A DNA stretch of 64,000 bases, from positions 868,001-932,000 of the forward strand of contig JARWMV010000240.1 in assembly GCA_030998015.1 (NCBI GenBank). The letters run 5' to 3'. The notes beneath the pieces were generated by a model. It was not told where the DNA came from, made no database searches, and saw only the letters and a list, made by a program, of their open reading frames with translations. This document shows positions 10,898 through 22,262 of the stretch, in pieces (position 1 is the stretch's first letter; every line of letters starts with the position of its first letter). Made by a program: the position numbers and the translations under genes. Origin of the DNA: Ceratorhiza oryzae-sativae (lineage: Eukaryota; Basidiomycota; Agaricomycetes; Cantharellales; Ceratobasidiaceae).

Positions 10898-12175
10898 TTA
10901 GAACGAACGCTTGACGCGAGCAGCACCATGGTCGTGACGAGCCTGAGCACCTACGAGCGCACGCTTGTACAAATATTGGGTCTCTTCGTGGAGATCACGC
11001 TTGCCACGCTTGGGCTTGCAGGTCTTGGACGTGGGCTTGGGAGGAGGGGGAGCGTACACGGTGCTTGATACGACTGTAGTGGACTGAATGGGCTTGGTCG
11101 AAGCTGGCTTAGTAGTGGTCACAGGCGGCTTGGGAGGAGCAGGGGCAGGCGGGGGCGCAGGTGCAGAAGCATCGTCCTTAAACTGAAGGGACATATTAGT
11201 ATAGGCCAGCCTCGACGCAAGATCAACATACCAGAGCAGGTCCCGGAACCTTGTAGTTGAAGGCAGTTTCCTTGTAGATATCAAGGATACCGTCTTCTAT
11301 CGTGTAAATCTTGGTAGCAGGAACACCTTGTGGCTGAGCAGTCCCGGTGCCCTTGACGTCAAGTTGAATGCACGCTGGATACTACAGTGGTGTTAGCCAG
11401 TTGAAAAAGAAAACACATTATTTACTCACGTATTGAGCACCCCCATTGCCTTCCCTCTGGTGAGCCGAGTGCATTGAAACGAGCTCATGGCGAAGCAAGT
11501 ACTGTCCAGCCTTAATGGTCTTCGGGATGTTGACAGTGAACCAGCTATCGTCCTCGAACGCCAAGTTCTGAGCCCAGCGACCCTTGTGGGGCCAAGCAAG
11601 GTGCCCATCAGGGCATTGGCGCGGTGGCAAGTTGGGGTCGAGTCCGGCTTCGTGGATCTTGAACCAGAGCGCGTCGGACGGGTTGAAGGTCTTGCAGTCA
11701 CCGTTGGTGCATGGGGCCATGTAAGCAACGTGTGTGCCCTCGCAGTGCGGCCATTGGTTTCCGTCTTTGCCCTGGTCACCATCCCAGCGGACTTTGATTT
11801 GGCCACCGGCTTGGATAGGGGCAACGACGGGAGTGCCCTTGTATCCCTCTTTGCCACAAGCAATGTCCCTGGACAGCATGTCGTGAATACCAGCCGCAGA
11901 CCTTCATCCTTGTCACTTACATGCTTGACGTAACAGTCCTGTAGTCGACATATCCCGTGTCCAGAGGGAACTGGCGCACAGGGGAGTTCTTGTTCTCGGG
12001 AGCGGCCCAGTTCTACAATCATATCAGCGATGAGGACTCGACAAAATCACAAAGCTTGATAAATTACCTTTGCTCCGGGATATGCTTTCCCATCTACAAT
12101 AAGCTTGTCGATAGTGCCGTGGCCAGCAACCATGGCGGCCGAGGCGAAAAGAGTGACTGCAATACCAGAGAGCAT
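10898..12175 (-). CDS. Lytic polysaccharide monooxygenase, AA9 family (357 aa)
   Basis: Secreted copper enzyme that oxidatively cleaves cellulose or related glucans. Five exons: 12175-12068, 12012-11921, 11868-11430, 11381-11232, 11182-10898; total 1074 nt. A signal peptide ending MVAG leaves His as residue 1 (HGTIDKL), the copper-ligand N-terminus of AA9. The second ligand region is RHELVSMHSAHQ, followed by GGAQYYPACIQL, the typical AA9 signature (catalytic-site Gln/Tyr region). After the catalytic domain is a Pro/Thr-rich linker (PAPPPAPAPPKPP) and, instead of a CBM1, a basic tail with several dibasic KR sites. The ATG follows directly after a 5'-UTR intron. Confidence 0.93.
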
Positions 12176-12176
12176 C

Positions 12177-12248
12177 CTAAATGAGAGTAAAGACAATGAC
12201 TGCAATCGGCATCAGACTCCATCGCCAACACCGGAGAAGATGGCTTAC
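12177..12248 (-). other. 5'-UTR intron of the AA9 gene
   Basis: gtaagc...catttag, 72 nt. The acceptor lies one base before the start codon. A TATA-like cataaat lies upstream on the same strand (plus coordinates about 12323-12329). Confidence 0.6.
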
Positions 12249-12329
12249 CTTGGATCAAAACCACACCGAAACCGAGGGAGGAAGAGAAAGTGTTGAGAGT
12301 GATGCGTGGTAGCCGCCCCGGGATTTATG

Positions 12330-13739
12330 CAAACGCGACTCTCGGATAGCAACCAGCTCGCTTGGCGGGCTTGGCGTTGCCAAACAAGTCATTTTTGCGC
12401 CCCACGCTTCGCGAAATAATTGATTTCGGCAAAGAAGGCATGCGCATACACGCTTCTTTGGTGGCTTTCCACACACGAAGATGTGTGAGTTCGAGGCTTC
12501 CCGCTCCGCTAGAATTATGCTTTTTTTGTACAGTAAGACCTCTTGATTTGAAACCCCTGGTTTTGAAAAGGCACTAATTTTGACGTGTTATGAATGGTGG
12601 CAAAATGCGGGGACTCTATTAGACAGGGACACAGTCTTGGTTCACACAAGTGGCCCATACGAAAACGATGCTATATTCTTTGACGTGCTTCTTTACCACG
12701 TCATTTCAGATCAAGAGGTTCTACTGTATTTCGATTTATTTTTAGGAATCTCTTTCCGTATAGCAAGCTACTCTCAAGATAAGGACGCCAGTCCACTCTG
12801 CCCGGTCATGGGCTGCCCTGTGCCAAGCCCATTCAGAGCCCTCGCAACCGTAATTGGAGAATAGAAATGTAATATACCGTCATCTCCGCAATATAGATAT
12901 TTTCGAGTGCGAGGACGAGGGACAGCCTTGGTACAGGGTTGTTGATAACCCCAGCTGTTTCTGCTTTTCGGCCTGATGTATGGCTCATAAGCCATGCCCA
13001 CTCGCAAATGGCCACAAATGGCGCGTTGAACTAGGCGGCAACGTCATATCGGCGCCGGTGCCTTGCTCAAGCCTTTGCCTTGATCAAGCCAAGCTGAGTC
13101 TACTTGGCGACGGCCGATTTTTCATGAAATCCAATCATGTTGAATCAGTTTTTTCATCGGTCGCCAGGATGATGATGTGTAGGGCTGACCGACAAAAGAA
13201 AAGATGAAACCGAGGAGAAGACTCGGAAGCTAAGCGGATCCATCAACTTTACTGCCTTCTGGCGCCCAACTTATTACTACATCCCATATGGAGTTACGTA
13301 CTGCTTTATGACGGCCGAGTTTTCCATCGTGTGGGACTTGGCCCAGCAAATATGCCTGCGGCATCTTCAGTTGTAAAGTAGTCGAACACGGCGGCCATAA
13401 GATGCGTGATTCAGGTGAATAATAAGGTAACCGTGGGAGTCAAGCCCAGACTGAGTAAGGATGGTATTGGCTGAATGCGGTTTTCGGCCGCTGATGGTCT
13501 CGGGTTGTACACATGAGCCAGACATCGTCGACCGCATGCGAGGATGAATCTCGGTGTGCATTCAGTCAAAGCGGCCGTCGTATCCTAAGAGAGCACAGCC
13601 ACATTATTTTGATCGGATGGGAAACCTGTCTAAACTTGTCGCCGATCACCACTTGCTCTTGACGATTCTGCAGCATCACATACCAAGGCAGACGAATCCA
13701 CAAACACCTTGCACTGAACCAAATAAAATTGGCACTATC
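12330..13739. other. Intergenic, no gene seen
   Basis: Divergent upstream region of the AA9 gene (minus) and the RRP17-like gene (plus). Short frames only, none with recognisable homology or splice structure. Confidence 0.55.
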
Positions 13740-14685
13740 ATGGCTCCGTCCAACGCCGCTATTTTGACTCGGCAATCCAAAGCATGGGCGCAAAAGAAAC
13801 GAGCACGGCAGGGGCAAATAAAGGAGATTGTGTTTGACGAAGATGCGAGGAGGTATGCCAAGTCATGTTTTGGCTGTTATCTCATCCTGTTTCTCGCCTA
13901 CCCACGTTCCATAGACGACCTTTCCCGCTCCTCTCGTCCGTCCACACAGGGCTGGATTAAATACTGACACAAACCAAAGGGATTATCTCACAGGGTTCCA
14001 GAAACGAAACACCGAGAAAAAGAAGGCCGCCAAAGCGAAAGCAATGGAGAGGCAAAAGGCAGAGCATTTGGAGGAGAGGAGACAGGTATATTTGTCACTT
14101 GTGTTCCGTTTGCCATAATTCCGTCCCGCCATCTCGCGCACTCTTCTTACCCGAGCCCTGCGAAACTGAAATATTATTTCCATTTAGGCGCGCAAGGAAC
14201 TAAAGGAGCGGGCTCGAACAAATTTCGAAGCGGTTGAGAAAGCGTATGGGGGTGCTGCTTTAGAAATGCGTGAGTCTGGGCCCTTAATTCCGCATTAAAC
14301 GCCTCCATTGAGCTACAAACTCGCTATAGTTGAGGATGAATCCACCAAACCAGAGGGAAACGAACACGAAGACGAATATTCGGACGAGGAGCAGCTTGCT
14401 ACAGTGGCTGTCATCGAAGATTTTGACCCAACCGCTGATATGCATGGGTCTCGAGAAGAGCGGGAGGAAGAGGAAGGAGGGGAGCCGGAAAAGCTTTCGA
14501 AACCCAAGTCCAAAGTCTCCTCAACCCTGGCCAAGCGGTCCTCGAAACCAAAGTCTCCAGCACGCAAGGTCCGATACGAGACGAAAGCAGCCGCCCGGGC
14601 CGCCCACGCAAAGGCTCTATCTCAGAGACGGGGCAAAAAGGTCGATAGGATATCCAAGAAGAAATCCAAGCATGCCAAACGATGA
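13740..14685 (+). CDS. RRP17: Nucleolar protein 12 / ribosomal RNA-processing protein 17 family (218 aa)
   Basis: The family (yeast Rrp17, human NOL12/Nop25) acts in the nucleolus in pre-rRNA 5' processing. Four exons: 13740-13852, 13980-14085, 14188-14269, 14330-14685; total 657 nt. The conserved core is QIKEIVFDEDARRDYLTGF followed by a Lys/Ala-rich helix (KKKAAKAKAMERQKAEHLEE) and VEKAYGG. The C-terminal half is acidic, then strongly basic (KKVDRISKKKSKHAKR), consistent with nucleolar targeting. Exon 3 joins exon 4 in phase 1 across a 60-nt intron. It lies 109 bp upstream of the Myb-like gene on the same strand. Confidence 0.88.
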
Positions 14686-14794
14686 CCGCACTTGTATCAT
14701 CATATTTTATGGGAATGTTTTTTGTTGTGATCTGCGATTAGTCAGCAGGAGACATCAACCGGCTCGCTTGTTGCGCCTCCCGCCAACCATAACA

Positions 14795-17459
14795 ATGAGC
14801 TCCCATCGACGGACGACGTCCGATTCGATATCTTCTACTTACGTCTTCCAACCCCACCCCCTATCATTTGCTGGCGACAATGAAGAAAGCGACAATTATT
14901 TTGCAGCACAGCGATACGACTGGAACCAAGTCCCCTCCAAACTTACCGAACCAAGAGTACCATACGACCCTACTCAGCCCTTCGATTATGTGTTACAGAG
15001 AAAGGGGAAAAATAAAACACTGAGTGTGAGGAACGAGGCAGACGCGGAGGAAGGAATTGTACGCAGAAAAGCCGGGAGACCGAGAAGGGAGGCGCAAGAG
15101 AGTGAGTATTTGCTCTTTGTTTTTAATTTGGACAAACGTTGATGATGTGATTGTCAGATCACTCGCCTGCGGTTAGCGTTGAGCCTGACGCTGAACGACA
15201 TGGCCCGAAGCGGCGGGGTCGACCACCTCGCCGAGCGGCCGATACATCCAGGAAAACGGACGATGGGGACAACTCGGAAGATGTCAGTCCGCAACCCCCA
15301 CTCCTTTTTGATATGCACTACAACTCCGCCTACAGGAGTCCTATGTCCAACCAGATGATTCGTGGAGAGCAGGCACAAAGCGTCGTGGGCCGGCGCCTCA
15401 TGTACGTCGACATCCACTGCAGAGCTTTTTGTCTATTTTCTTACCATCGGATGTTGTAGCACCCACCCAAGCGAGCCCGGACGTCGAAGACGGCGGAGTC
15501 TGATGACGACCAAGAGGTTTGCGTCCTGACTTTGCTCTGCTGCCTCATCTTATCATGACTTGCAGGCCGGTCCTCTCAGGAGTGGCGGGGCCCGCTCTCG
15601 CGCAACTCCTATTAAACCTCAACAGGCGAATCGATGGTCTGCTACAGAGGTAGAACATTTTCATCTCTGCGCCATTCGAAATCTCATGCATGTCGAATAG
15701 GACCGACAGCTCATCGACTCGCTCTTCGAGGTGCTCGGTTCAATACCTTGGCGGCGCGTTACAGGTTACATGGCCGAAAAGGGATACTCGTGTGCAGACC
15801 GGGGTGAGGGAGCTATCAGAGGACGGTGCGTCTCCCTCCCTTCGTCTTTGTTTCTTGGTCCTGATCTCGAGCTCGACCAGCTGGAAAGTCCTGCGCCCGC
15901 GTCTCTACATTGCCCCGCCAACGGTTGTCAGAGGCGCAGCGGCTAAATCTCAGCTTAAGGCCCGGGAGCGTGCGGCGGAAGCTGGAGTAGAGGAAGAGCT
16001 AGACGAGATGGACGCGGACACCACGAAAGAGACTGAACACGATGATGACCATCTCGAACAAGAGGAGCACGATCATCCCGAACCAAGGCGCCATGAACAT
16101 GCCGAGGTCGAGGAGCAGCAACGCCCAGACACTAGACCAGAGCCAGAGCGAACGGCGGTGACAGCAGAGGCCGAAAGCGGGACAGGTGGTGGCGATACAA
16201 CAGCCGAGGATGATGATGTTGCTATTCGCGAGGAAGAAGCTCGAGGTCGGGAGAGAAAGAGACGAAAGGTTGTCCCTTTACTTCCACCACCTCTGGTTGC
16301 ACCTGTTGTAGACTTGACTGCTGTTGGGCCGCCGACGCCACCGTCGATTCCTCCTCCTGCGCCTGGTCTGAGTTCCATCCCCGTCCCTCCTGCACCTGCT
16401 CCAACCACGGCCCCTACAAGACCTACAGCCCAGAATCCAACGCCTGGTTCTCCTGTACCTCCACGCTCGCCTCCCCCACCGTTCCAACATTCAACACCAA
16501 ACATGCCAAGGGAGCCCAAAGCCTACCTTTCGAAATCTCCATTTGCAGCCTCACTTGAGCATTTCTCCCTATCGCCGGGAAAGGATCCAAATCATTCAAT
16601 GCAACCTTTGTCTGTTAGGGACCAAATCCCTCTGCCCTCTACCAGAGACCACAACTCGCTCTCGCCTAACAGAGGTCACCTTTTGCTCTCGCCTCATCGT
16701 GATCCCCGACAACTCTCCCCGAACAGGGAACCTCAAGGCTCACCTCAAAGTACACACAAGCTTCCCACCTTGTCTCAAATTCTCTCTCCGCCTCCCGTGG
16801 TTCACTATCCCCCACACTCGCCTCCTATTGGACAATACACATCTCACTCACCACCTGCGGGACATTTCACATCTCATTCTCCAAATCATCCTCTTCCGCC
16901 TCATTCGCCAACACGCATCCCTCCGCCCCATTCGCCCACCCACCTTCCGAGCTCGCACTCGCCTACACACCTTCCTCTCCCACTCTCACACCAACATGCC
17001 GGACCAGATACGAGACAACTTCCACCACCTGAGCCTTTTGTTCCTCATTCCCACACTGTATGGCCCGCGAGACCTTCAGAGAGGACATACCAAGGCGAGA
17101 GGAGCTACGAACGAGTGGGCGGGTCTAGGGATTATCAGGTCAGTGGCGAGCGTGGAAGCGGATACACTCGAGGCCCGTATGCAGAACGACCATTCGTCTC
17201 GCCTGCCCGCGATGAACCTGGGTACGAGCGGGCAACCCCGACGAAAACTCGTAAACCGCTCCCGGAGATGCTGCCCTTTTCTCTCCCGACTCGACAACAA
17301 TCGGCGCCGTACCAGGCATATTCCACTCAAGTCTTTAACCGGTTGTCGGGGATTGGTGAACGAACATCATCTTCCAAGCGGAAGAAAAAGAATGGAAATT
17401 CACAAGGCGAAGAAGTGGTGGTGCCCGATAGTGTCGCTGAGAGCGGTGACGCATTGTAG
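14795..17459 (+). CDS. Myb/SANT-like and AT-hook protein, putative DNA-binding protein
   Basis: Exon 1 (14795-15101) and exon 2 (from 15158) carry two AT-hook-like cores (KAGRPRR; KRRGRPPRR). A Myb-like unit is built from three exons: RWSATEDRQLIDSLFEVLG, then WRRVTGYMAEKG, then RGRWKVLRPRLY with the tryptophan right after an intron junction (exon ends 15825, resumes 15881). The last exon (to 17459) is an acidic stretch followed by a Pro-rich domain with many H-S-P and L-S-P repeats (about 16600-17000), a possible substrate for proline-directed kinases. The junction of the exon near 15380-15400 with the one after 15460 is ambiguous: an in-phase donor gtcgtg works, a stronger gtacgt does not keep frame. 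Target genes cannot be inferred. Confidence 0.75.
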
Positions 17460-17817
17460 GAATCTCGGGGATTGACTTTTCGGAACTGTTTGTAAAAGTG
17501 TTTTTGGATGTATGGACATGAAGGGATATCTTGTGACATGTAGTCCTGTTCAATAGTTACCGAGTTTCGTTCCGTAGGAGCAGAAGACTTCAGACGAGTC
17601 TTGGGCGGTACTTAGAATGTCGTCAAGGGGACGCTATGTTTATCGCAGGACCTCTCATAACTTGATTCGGCAAAAACAACAAAAAATTTTACAAATACGA
17701 AAAGTGAGCGAGGGGTGGTAAAACAGAATAAGACATCCAAGCTCTATGAAGAAAAACACTCAAGCCAAGGCAAAGCCGTTCTGTCCGGCTCGTTCAAACT
17801 TTCGTACAAGGCAGGGG

Positions 17818-18591
17818 TCAAGCTTTCCCTTCTCCTCTGCCCCGGTTCTCTTTAGCTGCTTCCATAATTTCTCCTTTCATCTGTGCGCGAGCGTAGCCTA
17901 TGGCTGCCGTAAGCGAGTAAAGTGCGACGTTTGTGCCCTACAAAGAATATCAATGGTAAGTATATTGGCCATTTTTACAGCAGGGTATGCGTTGGTACGC
18001 ACTTGATAAAACAACACTGATATAAAAGCCAATAGCAGCAGCCAAACTACTCTAAAGACAAAGCTCCGGTAGATGGGTAATTGCTTCATCATCGGCAGCG
18101 GCCACTAAATAGAGGTTGCAATGTCAGAGACGCCACAACCAAATTCGGAAGTTATTGGACAAAAAACACGAGGCTTTTTGACAGATGAGCAAGGGAGTGA
18201 TACGAACCTCAAGGAGCACAAGTACAAGGGACATGATGATGGTGAGAATTTGCATGAGAGGGATGTTGACAATAACCGCTACAAAGGGAGCCGCATTTGG
18301 GCCAGGTCTGCACAAAAATGGTCTCAGGACCAAACACAATGCGAGGAAGAGAATGCACATACACCATTCCGCCCGAGAAGGGGTTTGCTGCGCCTTTGGG
18401 GGGTGCGACGAGGTGACCGCCAATAAAATCCCAGAAGAATTTGCGGAACAGGATTCCCCAGAAGCCAGCCCAAATACCATCTACGGAGATTTTGGTGAGC
18501 TGTTGCAACGGTGCTGGCGATTGCTTCACTTACATATCCCAGCGGTAAGCGCAACAAGGCGAGACCATTGGTGCCAAACGAAAACTCCCAT
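17818..18591 (-). CDS. Small four-helix membrane protein, DUF7727-like (165 aa)
   Basis: Five exons: 18591-18534, 18480-18363, 18307-18208, 18104-18003, 17937-17818; total 498 nt. Start MGVFVWHQWSRLVALTAG, then IWAGFWGILFRKFFWDFIGG, then VAVIVNIPLMQILTIIMSLV, then RVVWLLLLAFISVLFYQGTN and a charged C-terminus. This motif order matches a conserved basidiomycete family of short tetraspanning proteins that I recall as DUF7727; the number is from memory. Function unknown. All five exons keep frame with GT-AG introns. Confidence 0.75.
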
Positions 18592-21084
18592 ATTGGACAG
18601 AAGTTTGAGAGCGAAAGAGGTAAAGTAACGAGCAGTGAATTCAGCGGACAGACCAGCGAGCACTGCTCAGCTATCGCAAGTAACCAAGTGCGAAGAAGAA
18701 CACAGCGAGCGAGGTCAAGACCGAGGCTTGAATGCAAAGAACGAGTGATGCAAGGACTCTACCAGGAGCCTGCAAAGAAAATAACGAGAGAAAAAGAGAA
18801 AGAAAGAGAGGCGAGCCTGGCGATGGTGGTGGACGCGGTCAAGAGAACAACCGGCCCATGGCCGGGTCGCTAAGGCCGCCCGGGGAAGTCACGTGCTGCG
18901 CCCTGATCGACAAACTCGGCAACAATCAGGTCATTGTGTGCCGTTGCGAGTTTACGATTCACTTGACAATCCTCCAGGAGTTGCATATAGTTTATTTATT
19001 TTCGGGTACGGCGAACGAGCATTTCCACACACCAAAGGCGAAATTTCAAGGTGAGTTATTTATAGGTTTCAGCAAGCTCGCCGGTTGGAGCAGGCTATTC
19101 ATGGATAAGATATGTAAGTTCGCGGTTATTATGCAGCACGGGTTGCCTAGAAACAGCTTGCGTTGGCTGTTGCCCTCAACCGTTGGCCCCAAGTCCTTTA
19201 TAGAGGAGGTGTGGATATATCACATACCTACATGAACGGCAGCTACTCAGGGATCCAAGATGATGATTTCGATGGCCCCTGATGAGCCAGACATGTGTGA
19301 TTATTCGGCGCCTGCAGGATGTCATTCGCGGCATGTCATGTGATCGTTTCCCACAGTGTGCCAAGATATATGCCTTCCCCGCATCGACTCGACGTGTCCC
19401 TAGGTTAATCATATCTTTTTCGACACTGATGCTTGTTGGTCAACCTGCTGCCCCAATCTGTTTTGTAGTAGCTCAAAGGAACCAGACGTCTGTCGCTGTC
19501 ACAGCGGGACGCTATCGACTGGATTGGAGCAGGTACGCATGTGAGTTCCGGTGGCTGATGTTGCACTGACTCGCGAAGCCCCGGTACCTCTCTCCCGGCT
19601 CTAGTCACCTCCACGAGGGCCACTCGACTGGCACTCCTCCCTCACAGTGATCCTCGTACTCATGGCAACCATCACTTTTGTATTGGGTCGGGACACCAGG
19701 TGGCGTCCTCCAGCTCGGTCGCCATGTCGTCTGATCTGCTTGAACGAACCCAGACGTTGGCCCACTCAGCATGTATCCTGGCAGCGTATCAGTTGCATGA
19801 ATCGGCACCGAGTCTTCGGCTGACGCGCCTCTTTTCCGGGTCGAAAGCGGAAACTGGCCCGCCCACCTACATCGTATCTTCGTCCCCTGCCGCCACAAGC
19901 CCGTTCCGATTGTACGGCGATCCTTTCTGACGCAGAAGAGCTTGTCGTCGTCGCCGCACTCGATAGGTAGAGCATCGATGGGTGGAGCGACGATAGAACA
20001 AGTGTGCCGACCAGAGGCAGGGTTGCGGATTTGGTCTCAACTGGAAGCCGCAACATCTCCGGACCCGCTAGTGTCGTCCGTCATTGTAAACATACGGACT
20101 CAACCAGAAACTACATACCAAGCCTCCTAGCCATCCTGGCTCGCTCAAACGGCCGATCCAGCGCTAGTATCGGGACAAGGCGCTATAGTACGGCTCCGAA
20201 GGGGGTTGTGCGTTGGAGCCGCTGTTTATCCTGCGGAAAATGTCTAGTCATGTGCGCAACTCCACCATGACCCATTGACGGGTGAGCGAGATGAGAACGC
20301 CTCTTTTAGTTATTAGCCTCAGCCAGGTCCAAGTTATGCAGTGTGATGTGGTAGTGGACGTTGTCTGCCATTTGAATGGCTCGGGAAAAACGACAGGGCC
20401 TTTGTTTTTTTGATTTTGATTTTCTCTCAATTCGAATCGCGCTGCAAGTCGGTGTGGCTTATGCTGTACATTTTGTCGGTCCGGCTGTTGATTATCATTT
20501 GTTTTTGTCTCTCAGAACTTCTTATTTTCTTGGGATATATTGAAACCCTGGGACCATCGTTGTCCTGAGCGCTTTATGTTACGCTTTCAGTGATTGTCCA
20601 TTACTTGGTCCCAAGCATTGGTTGGTTTGTATTGCGCCTCACAGCTCTTCGCATATCGCTCCCAAGCGGTCTTGGATCCAGGAGTCACATCAACACGCAG
20701 GGGAGTATTTCAGGATCTATAGTCGCCACTGAAAAATTATTCGAGTGGAAAGAAGTACCAACTTTATTACTGGTGCCGAGCAACCAACCATACTGTATCG
20801 CTGTTCAAAAGAAAAAAGCTTTCTGCGATACTTTTTCATATCTCTCCTGTGTGGCACTCAGCTCGGCTGATTATCTTTCCTGTGATCGTACATAGTATTG
20901 AAGCACGAGGCCTAGCTTTGAACGAGGGTTGAATAGATCACGATAAATGCATTTGTGCCAAGGTCAGCGCTTATAAAACTGAAGGGTGGTAACATGAGCG
21001 CCCGTCCAAGGCGCCTGATTCAAACTATTGTATCCTGACCCTTACCCACAGGCAATAGCCAAGAACACGGCCTTCTAATCTTCA
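18592..21084. other. Long intergenic stretch, no supported gene
   Basis: Overlapping frames of 60-170 codons on both strands, none with recognisable domains or consistent splicing. It may hold decayed sequence upstream of the WD40 relic. Confidence 0.5.
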
Positions 21085-22262
21085 TTCTGTGTGGCACCCA
21101 AATCGCATTCTGCCCAGACGAACACACTGTGCGTATGGGACGTACAATCTACACCCGCGGCCCCGGATGTGCCACAAGTACATGCAGATGCAGCCTACTC
21201 TGCTGCATTCTCTCTCGACAGCGCTAAAATCGTATCTGGCTCTATCGATAGGAATGTGTCAATCTGGGATGTGCAGTCTGGGGCAAGGACGATGGGACCA
21301 CTCACAGAGCACACTGGCGAGGTCAACTCGGTTGCATTCCACCTTGTGGTGGTTGGATTGCCTCTGGCTCTGATGACAGTACTGTCTGATTGTGGGGCGC
21401 TGAGACGGGCCATCCCGACGGCCATCCATACCCTGGACACACAAATTCGGTCAACGCAGTTGAATTCTCGCCCGATGGCAAGCGAGTTGCGTCCGGTCCC
21501 AATGACTACGCAATACACGTTTGGGGCGTAAACTTTAGGCACCCCATCGGTCTATCATTTGAAGGACACATGCACAGAGTTCGATCACTGTCGTTCTCCC
21601 CTGACGGACGGCATATTGCCTCCGTATCTCGCGACCAAACCCTGGCGATATGGAATGCCTGGATCGGGTTGATAGAATATAAACCGTTCTAAGGCGGTTA
21701 GTTTGCTGCTGTATTATCTCCCGACGGAAGCCTGGTTGCATCTGACTATTACGACTATGCAGCCGTAGTTCGGCACGTGAAAACAGGAGATATCGCAACC
21801 AGACCGTGCAGAGGACACACGGGTGACATTCGGTCTGTGGGGTTCTCGCCTGATGGTCGCTACGTTGTCTCTGGCGCGGAGGATCGCTCTATCTGTGTCT
21901 GGGATGCGTCTACTGGGGACCTGATTGCCCGTCTGTCTGGCGCACATACCGGCTGGATCAGTTTGGTCACCTATTCACCCAACGGACGGTATGTCGCTTC
22001 TAGCTCTGGCGACAGGTCGATTCATGTATGGGACGCTCATGTGGCCACCTCCCTATCTGCCGAGGGCTCGCACTAGAAGGAAGTAGATGAAGACGGGTGG
22101 GTGGTACGCGATGACAGCGCTCGTCTATTCTGGGTCCCAATGCATCTGCGAGTCAACTTGAAGTGGCCACAACATGTGAGCATAATATACCCACATGGGC
22201 ATTGGGAGCTGGATTTCACGAACGCATGTATTGGCGAAAATTGGGCAAGCCATTATATATAA
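21085..22262 (+). pseudogene. Decayed WD40-repeat protein (C-terminal part, NACHT/NLR-type lineage likely)
   Basis: About seven WD40 blades can be read, with typical signatures: SIDRNVSIWDVQSG, GHTNSVNAVEFSPDGKRVAS, GHTGDIRSVGFSPDGRYVVS, DRSICVWDASTGD. The frame is broken by a one-base shift near 21341, a TGA at 21387-21389, TAA at 21690-21692, TAG shortly after, and TAG at 22074-22076. Beyond the last stop the same frame continues through DGWVVRDDSARLFWVP and LDFTNACIGENWA to a TAA at 22260. In agaricomycetes this tail follows the WD40 propeller of NACHT-WD proteins. No NACHT or effector domain is found upstream, so the element is 5'-truncated and non-functional. Confidence 0.8.

Noticed and set aside
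18732..20270. Several overlapping frames around 19-20 kb
   Set aside because: No domain, no consistent frame over more than one block; could not be tied to a gene or transposon.
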